A stretch of DNA of 47,520 nt from Planctomycetota bacterium (GTDB taxonomy: Bacteria; Planctomycetota; UBA1135). Positions 42,583-47,520 of the stretch are shown in pieces (the first letter of the stretch is position 1; every line of letters begins with the position of its first letter). A model generated the notes under the pieces. The model was not told the DNA's origin. It made no database searches and was given only the letters and a program-made list of their open reading frames with translations. A program made the position numbers and the translations under genes. The stretch covers positions 1 through 47,520 of the forward strand of contig RFGR01000172.1 in assembly GCA_003696625.1 (NCBI GenBank). Reading direction: 5' to 3'.

Positions 42583-43713
42583 TCACAAGTGGGCCAGGCC
42601 GTTGCTCCAGGCCAGGACCTGGCGGCCGCTCGCGTCGGTGAACGCCGCTTGGGCGAAGATCGGTCCCCGGGCCGAGGGGGGGATCGGCGCCGTGAACACC
42701 GCCTCCCCGCTGGGGAGGACGGTCATTTCCGGTGCGGCCAGCAGCGCCCGGCCGACCAGGATCCGGCCGGCAGGGTGCGGCCGGTCGGCATGGCTCCGGC
42801 TCAACAGAAGAAAGGCCCGGTCGCTGTTGGTGACCGCGGCTCTGCCGGTCCAGGTGATCGGATTGCCCGGGATCCAGGCCGTGCTTTCCAGGGTGGACCG
42901 GTTCGGATAGGAGCCTTGGAAGGGGTAGGAACCGGCCTCCGGACCATAAAGAACCAGGTCGAGGGCGGCGTAGGGGACGCCTCCGAACCACCAACAGCCG
43001 TTGGCCAGGTTCGAGGTCGTCCCCCAAAGGAGCTGGTTCAGGTTGCCGCCGTTCGACCAGCCGCCGGCGGTGGAGCAGCCGGCGACCGGGGTCGGGCAGG
43101 GGCGGGCGAGCACCGGCCCCATCTGGGCAATCGGGGGGCCGTTGAAGGTGTACATGCCTTCGATCCGGTAGCCGAAGGAGCGGCCAGCGGCGCCACTGCT
43201 GTGAAACGGGGCGGAGATGGAGGATGTGCACTCCAATCCCCCGGTGAGGTCCACTGCGACCGACCAGCAGGAAAGGTTGCCGGTCGAAGATACCGGCAGG
43301 TCGGTGAGCAGGTATTCGCAGTTCGGCGCCGGCGGCAGGGTGCAGGGCACGTAGTCGTCGTAGAACGAAAGCTTGAAGGAGACTCCGTTCCTCGTGGAGG
43401 CCAGGGTCGGCGTGCAATAGGCGAAATCGAAGCCGCTGATCTGCTCCAGTTCGAGGGCATTGGCGTCGGGGATCACGCCCTCGTCAGCGACGAAGCCGCC
43501 GCCGGTCCACGAGCTCCCCTGCGGGAAGTAGTAGCCGGTGGGGAAGGTGCAGTTGTAAAGGACCCGGGCCCTGGACCGACCGGTTGGACCACCCAGGGTC
43601 CAGGTGCCGGTGGCCAGGTGGTACTCGCCGTAGTAGCGGATCGGGACGTCACCGATCGGCACGGGCTGGCCGGGGACCTGGGCGAGAAGGAGGAGGAGAG
43701 GGGCGATGATCAT
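42583..43713 (-). CDS. Secreted protein of unknown function with C-terminal beta domain (376 aa)
   Basis: MIIAPLLLLLAQVPGQP signal; Cys-containing beta-rich sequence; C-terminus APIPPSARGPIFAQAAFTDASGRQVLAWSNGLAHL. Confidence 0.7.
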   Translation of the reverse strand: MIIAPLLLLLAQVPGQPVPIGDVPIRYYGEYHLATGTWTLGGPTGRSRARVLYNCTFPTGYYFPQGSSWTGGGFVADEGVIPDANALELEQISGFDFAYCTPTLASTRNGVSFKLSFYDDYVPCTLPPAPNCEYLLTDLPVSSTGNLSCWSVAVDLTGGLECTSSISAPFHSSGAAGRSFGYRIEGMYTFNGPPIAQMGPVLARPCPTPVAGCSTAGGWSNGGNLNQLLWGTTSNLANGCWWFGGVPYAALDLVLYGPEAGSYPFQGSYPNRSTLESTAWIPGNPITWTGRAAVTNSDRAFLLLSRSHADRPHPAGRILVGRALLAAPEMTVLPSGEAVFTAPIPPSARGPIFAQAAFTDASGRQVLAWSNGLAHL

Positions 43714-43794
43714 GGAAGGGATCCGGTCGGGGGAAAAGAAACCCAGTCGAGTATCTGCCCCGAAGGCGGGCCCGTCAAGGCGGCCGCCCGCTGC

Positions 43795-43800
43795 TAGGAT
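43795..43800 (+). promoter_or_regulatory. Candidate -10 element (TAGGAT) 8 nt before the hbd ATG
   Basis: GCTAGGATCCCGCCCCATG; one of about ten TANNNT hexamers 6-9 nt from start codons in this window. Confidence 0.5.
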
Positions 43801-43808
43801 CCCGCCCC

Positions 43809-44672
43809 ATGAAGAACGCCGCCACGATGGAGGTGGCCGCGGTCCTGGGTGCCGGCACGATGGGGCACGGCATCGCCCAGGTTTGCGCCCAGGCCGGATT
43901 CCAGGTCCGGCTCTACGACGTTGCCGAGGAACCCCTGGCCCGCGGGCTGGCCGGGATCGAGCGGATGCTGGGCAAGGCGGTGGAGAAGGGCAAGCTGCCG
44001 GCCGGGGAGGCCGCGGCCGTCCGGGCCCGCATCTGCGGCGTCACCGACCTGGCCGAGGCCTGCGCCGGCTGCGACCTGGTGATCGAGGCGGTCCCGGAGC
44101 GGGAGGAGTTGAAGCGGGAGGTTCTGGCCGCGGCCGAGACCGCCGCCGGTCCGGAGGCCCTGTTGGCGACCAACACCTCCTCCTTGCCGGTGAGCCGGAT
44201 CGCCGAGGCGCTGGCCCGACCGGAGCGGTTTCTCGGTCTGCACTTCTTCAATCCAGTGCCGGTCATGGTCCTGCTCGAGATCGTGACCGGGGAGCGCACG
44301 GCGCCGGCGACGGTCGCCTGTGCCCGTGCCCTGGCCGCACGGCTCGGCAAGGAAGCGATCGTGGTTCGTGACGCGCCCGGCTTCGCCAGCTCGCGGCTCG
44401 GGCTCGCCCTCGGCCTGGAGGCGATCCGGATGGTCGAGGAAGAGGTGGCGAGTCCGGCCGACATCGACCGGGCGATGGAACTCGGCTACCGCCACCCGAT
44501 GGGACCGCTGCGCTTGACCGACCTGGTCGGCCTCGACGTGCGCCTCGGTATCGCCGAACACCTCGCCCGCACCCTCGGTCCGCGCTTCGAGCCGCCGGAG
44601 CTGCTGCGGCGCATGGTGGCCGAGGGCCTCCTCGGCAAGAAAGCCGGACGCGGTTTCTACGACTGGGACTGA
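43809..44672 (+). CDS. hbd: 3-hydroxyacyl-CoA (3-hydroxybutyryl-CoA) dehydrogenase (287 aa)
   Basis: EVAAVLGAGTMGHGIAQVCAQAGFQVRLYDV, LLATNTSSLPVSRIAEALARPERFLGLHFFNPVPVMVLLEIV, DAPGFASSRLG, MGPLRLTDLVGLDV. Confidence 0.95.
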   Translation: MKNAATMEVAAVLGAGTMGHGIAQVCAQAGFQVRLYDVAEEPLARGLAGIERMLGKAVEKGKLPAGEAAAVRARICGVTDLAEACAGCDLVIEAVPEREELKREVLAAAETAAGPEALLATNTSSLPVSRIAEALARPERFLGLHFFNPVPVMVLLEIVTGERTAPATVACARALAARLGKEAIVVRDAPGFASSRLGLALGLEAIRMVEEEVASPADIDRAMELGYRHPMGPLRLTDLVGLDVRLGIAEHLARTLGPRFEPPELLRRMVAEGLLGKKAGRGFYDWD

Positions 44673-44715
44673 GTGTTCCTCCGGCCGGCGCCTCCTCGGC
44701 GGTTCCTGGGGTGCT

Positions 44716-45282
44716 TCAGAGGAAGCGGATGCAAGCCGGGTAGCGGTAGATCCGCCCGCGGCTGGCGTGGTAGGCGGCCAGGACCGTGCAGATGAACCCG
44801 AACACCGGCAGCAGCATCAGGAAGGGCAGGCCGATCAACGCCAGCGCGAGGATGCCGAACACCAGGCTGTAGATCATCAGCGAGATCTGGAAGTTCAGCG
44901 TCTCGCGTCCGGCTTGATCGACGTTGGGGAACTGGTCCTTGAAGATCAGCCAAAGGACGAGCGGCCCCAGCAGCGGCGCCAGGAAGGTGCTGAGCGGGAT
45001 CAGCGTGGCCCACATCCGTTCCTCGCCGACCGCGAGCCGGCCGCCGCTGCCCCGGTTTCCTGCACCCGGGTCACCGGCGTCGTCGCCGCCGCCCGGCGGC
45101 GGGGGCGGGGGCGGCGGCGGCGGGCCGCCGGGCGCCTCCCCACCGGCGGGCGGCCCTCCGGCACCGGCGGCCGGCCCCGGGCCGGGCAAGTCGCTCGGCA
45201 CCCCCGGGCGATAGTGGGCGCCGTCCGGACCGTCGGCCTCGAAGGGGTCCGGCGGCTCGATGAAGGGAGGCTGCGGGGTCAT
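44716..45282 (-). CDS. DUF4870-like membrane protein with proline-rich N-terminus (188 aa)
   Basis: MTPQPPFIEPPDPFEADG...PPPPPPPPPPGGG; then WATLIPLSTFLAPLLGPLVLWLIFKDQFPNVDQAGRETLNFQISLMIY, typical of DUF4870. Confidence 0.82.
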   Translation of the reverse strand: MTPQPPFIEPPDPFEADGPDGAHYRPGVPSDLPGPGPAAGAGGPPAGGEAPGGPPPPPPPPPPGGGDDAGDPGAGNRGSGGRLAVGEERMWATLIPLSTFLAPLLGPLVLWLIFKDQFPNVDQAGRETLNFQISLMIYSLVFGILALALIGLPFLMLLPVFGFICTVLAAYHASRGRIYRYPACIRFL

Positions 45283-45342
45283 GGCGGACGGCTCTTCCTT
45301 GGGAAAGAGACCCACCGTCTTTCGCGACCCTACCATCCTGCC

Positions 45343-46230
45343 ATGAGCGCCGCCGCCGGTGGACCGGCCCCGACCGCCGGGGTCACCGACGTCCACGTCC
45401 ACATCCAGCCCTGGGAACAGCTTCGGCCCGAGGTGCGGGCCAGCCTCGGCGGCGGCCGGGACGATCTGGCCGAGATCCGTCGCTTCGAGACCGATCCGGA
45501 CGCCTTCGCCGATCATCTGGCGGCCAACGGTGTCGCCCGGGCGGGCCTGGTCAACTACCCCTCGCCGGAGGTCATGGGCTTCGACCGGACGACGAACGAC
45601 TTCGTCGCCGCCTATCGCGACGCCCGGCCGGAGGTCTTCCTGGCCTGGGGCGGCATGTACCCGCCCGCCGAACCCGATCCGGAAGCCGAGGTCCGCCGGT
45701 TGCTCGACGAGCTGCGGCTGGACGGCATCAAGGTTCATCCGCCACATCAAGGCTTCGCCGCCAACGCCTACCTGGACGGCCTCGACGGGCTGCGCGTCCT
45801 CTACGCCGGCTGCCAGGAACGCGGCCTGCCGGTGATGATCCATACCGGCACCAGCATCTTCCCCGGTGCCCGCAGTCGGCTGGGCGACCCGATGGCGGTG
45901 GATGACGTCGCGGTCGACTTCCCGGAGCTGAAGATCGTGATCGCCCACTGCGGCCGGCCGCTTTGGTACGAGCAGGCCTTCTTCGTCGCCCGCCGACACC
46001 CGAACGTCTGGCTCGATCTGTCCGGGATCCCGCCGCGGCAGATCCCGCAGCGGCTGCCCTGGCTGCCGCGGCTGGCGGACAAGGTATTGTGGGGCACCGA
46101 CTGGCCCAGCCCCGGGGTGCGGAACCTGCGCGCCAACCTCGACGCCTTCCTCGCCCTGCCCGAGCTGGACGACGACCTCAAGGAGGCCGTGCTCGTTCGC
46201 AACCCGGCCCGGTTGTTTCCGCCGCGCTAG
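45343..46230 (+). CDS. Amidohydrolase family (amidohydro_2-like) metal-dependent hydrolase (295 aa)
   Basis: VTDVHVHIQPW, DGIKVHPPHQGF, GLPVMIHTGTS, LKIVIAHCGRPLWYEQAFFVARRHPNVWLDLSG, VLWGTDWPSPG. Confidence 0.9.
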   Translation: MSAAAGGPAPTAGVTDVHVHIQPWEQLRPEVRASLGGGRDDLAEIRRFETDPDAFADHLAANGVARAGLVNYPSPEVMGFDRTTNDFVAAYRDARPEVFLAWGGMYPPAEPDPEAEVRRLLDELRLDGIKVHPPHQGFAANAYLDGLDGLRVLYAGCQERGLPVMIHTGTSIFPGARSRLGDPMAVDDVAVDFPELKIVIAHCGRPLWYEQAFFVARRHPNVWLDLSGIPPRQIPQRLPWLPRLADKVLWGTDWPSPGVRNLRANLDAFLALPELDDDLKEAVLVRNPARLFPPR

Positions 46231-46241
46231 GCTTCGTCGCC

Positions 46242-47456
46242 ATGCCCGTCGCCTGGAATCTGCCCCGTGGTTGCCGAGGTCCGAAGTGGCGTCAGGACGT
46301 GCTGCGGCCGCTCGCCACCGAGGCGCTGCGACACGTCCTGCCCCGGCCCACCGCACCCTACGCCGAGGCCCATGCCGCCGCCGCGGTCCGCGCCTGGGCC
46401 GAGGCCCGAAACTGGCGAGTCCGCGCCGACGAGGCCGGCAACCTCCTGGTTGCGGTCCCGGGCCGCAGCGGCTTCCGCGGGCGCCCGACCATCGCCTTCG
46501 AGGCCCACCTCGACCATCCGGCGATGGTGGTCGAGCGGGTTCTTCCCGACGGCCGCCTGTGTGCCGCCTTCTACGGCGGTCATCCGCCGGAGCGCATGCC
46601 CGGCGGCCGGGTCCAGCTGTTTCCGCCGGCACCGGGATCGGCCTCCCGCCCCCGCCGCACGAGGGTGCTCGAGGCCGGGGCCCGCAATCGAAGAAGCGGC
46701 CGGATCCCGCTCCTCCTGGCCGCCGCCAGCGGTCCCGGACCGGCTCCCGGCTGGATCGGCGCCTGGGATTTTCCGCTCCGGATTAGCGCCCGCACGATCA
46801 GCAATCCGGTTTGCGACGACCTTGGCGGCGTCGCCGCCATCCTGGCCGGTCTCGACCTGGCGGCGCGCAACCGCCCGGACCGTCCAGTACTCGGGATTTT
46901 CACCCGCTGCGAGGAGAACGGCTTCATCGGCTGCCTGGAGGCGATCCGGCTCGGGACCGTGCCTCGTCAGGTGCCGGTTGTCGTCCTCGAATGCTCGCCG
47001 CGGCTGCCCCACGCCCGCCCCGGCGATGGTCCGATCTGTCGAGTGGGGGACCGCCTGAGTGTCTATGACCCCCCCTTGATCGCCCGGCTGGAGGAGGCGG
47101 CCCGCGACCTAGTGGCCTCCTCGCCCGGATTCCGCTGGCAACGCAAGCTGATGGACGGCGGCGCTTGCGAGGCGACCGCGTGGTGCGAAGGCGGCTACCG
47201 TGCGGCCGGACTGGCAGTGCCGCTCACCAACTATCACAACGTCCCCGACGATCGCCGCCGCCGCGGCCAAGCGCCGGAACAGATCGACCGCTGCGACTTC
47301 GAAAGTCTGGTTCTCTGGGTGGCCACCCTCGCGCTCGGCCGGCGGCCGGAGGCGCCGGCGCCGGGGCACGAGCTGTCCGGGACGAGTGGCGCCCTGGAAC
47401 AACTCCGCCGTGCCCGCTCCCCGAAACTGGCCCCACCCTCTGGATCACAATCCTGA
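46242..47456 (+). CDS. M42-like (glutamyl aminopeptidase/endoglucanase-type) metallopeptidase (404 aa)
   Basis: FEAHLDHPAMVVERV, ISNPVCDDLGGVAAILAGLD, FTRCEENGFIGCLEAI, GGACEATAWCEGGYRAAGLAVPLTNYHN. Confidence 0.72.
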   Translation: MPVAWNLPRGCRGPKWRQDVLRPLATEALRHVLPRPTAPYAEAHAAAAVRAWAEARNWRVRADEAGNLLVAVPGRSGFRGRPTIAFEAHLDHPAMVVERVLPDGRLCAAFYGGHPPERMPGGRVQLFPPAPGSASRPRRTRVLEAGARNRRSGRIPLLLAAASGPGPAPGWIGAWDFPLRISARTISNPVCDDLGGVAAILAGLDLAARNRPDRPVLGIFTRCEENGFIGCLEAIRLGTVPRQVPVVVLECSPRLPHARPGDGPICRVGDRLSVYDPPLIARLEEAARDLVASSPGFRWQRKLMDGGACEATAWCEGGYRAAGLAVPLTNYHNVPDDRRRRGQAPEQIDRCDFESLVLWVATLALGRRPEAPAPGHELSGTSGALEQLRRARSPKLAPPSGSQS

Positions 47457-47457
47457 T

Positions 47458-47520
47458 TCACAGCGTCACCCGCCACCGCAGAAAATCCGCCACCGCCCAC
47501 CTCCGCTCGGCCGCCCCGAC
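47458..47520 (-). CDS. Possible C-terminal end of a CDS continuing beyond the window (convergent with the M42-like gene)
   Basis: Minus strand reads VGAAERRWAVADFLRWRVTL* with TGA at 47460-47458; too short to identify. Confidence 0.3.
   Translation of the reverse strand, partial: VGAAERRWAVADFLRWRVTL

Noticed and set aside
45090-45125. GGC/GGGGGC-rich low-complexity tract
   Set aside because: Encodes the polyproline linker of the DUF4870-like protein; ordinary for this family at this GC content.
47234-47500. 88-aa minus-strand ORF at the right edge
   Set aside because: Antisense to the M42-like peptidase; the only plausible minus-strand coding here is the short edge fragment in a different frame at 47458-47520.
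1-47520. CRISPR array, toxin-antitoxin, restriction or phage-defence cassette
   Set aside because: No short regularly spaced repeats, and no nuclease, integrase or defence-type proteins were recognised anywhere in the window.

Overview
High-GC (about 70%, estimated by eye) bacterial chromosomal window with 32 supportable protein-coding genes, including 2 partial genes at the edges. I saw no rRNA, tRNA, CRISPR array, prophage or intact transposase. Style suggests a Planctomycetota-like organism: many secreted proteins with 'LAAQ' signal-peptide ends and a shared C-terminal beta domain. This is inference only. Contents in order: S9-type peptidase C-terminus, two small lipoproteins, hemerythrin-domain protein, an lpdA-lipB-ADP-forming acyl-CoA synthetase operon, a convergent acetyl-CoA hydrolase/transferase-GNAT fusion, several secreted proteins (MBL+lamin-tail, FG-GAP, beta-helix, HEAT+VWA, EF-hand-like, BNR), two methyltransferases, a spermidine-synthase-like membrane protein, mutY, a histidine kinase-response regulator-HEAT operon, a CarboxypepD_reg-like protein, a triple-repeat secreted protein, a HAD hydrolase, a sulfatase-ankyrin fusion, a DUF5916/CBM9-like protein, an STT3/AglB-like oligosaccharyltransferase, 3-hydroxyacyl-CoA dehydrogenase, DUF4870 protein, amidohydrolase and an M42-like peptidase. 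Most notable observations: (1) a repeated TANNNT -10-like hexamer 6-9 nt before about ten start codons, implying leaderless transcription, with upstream TAG stop codons sometimes embedded in it; (2) a G9/C9 homopolymer that puts a clear signal peptide out of frame with a beta-helix protein; (3) a 353-bp element bounded by matched inverted termini; (4) a recurrent C-terminal domain on six unrelated secreted proteins; (5) a bacterial STT3/AglB-like protein with an altered WWDYG motif. None was tested computationally.
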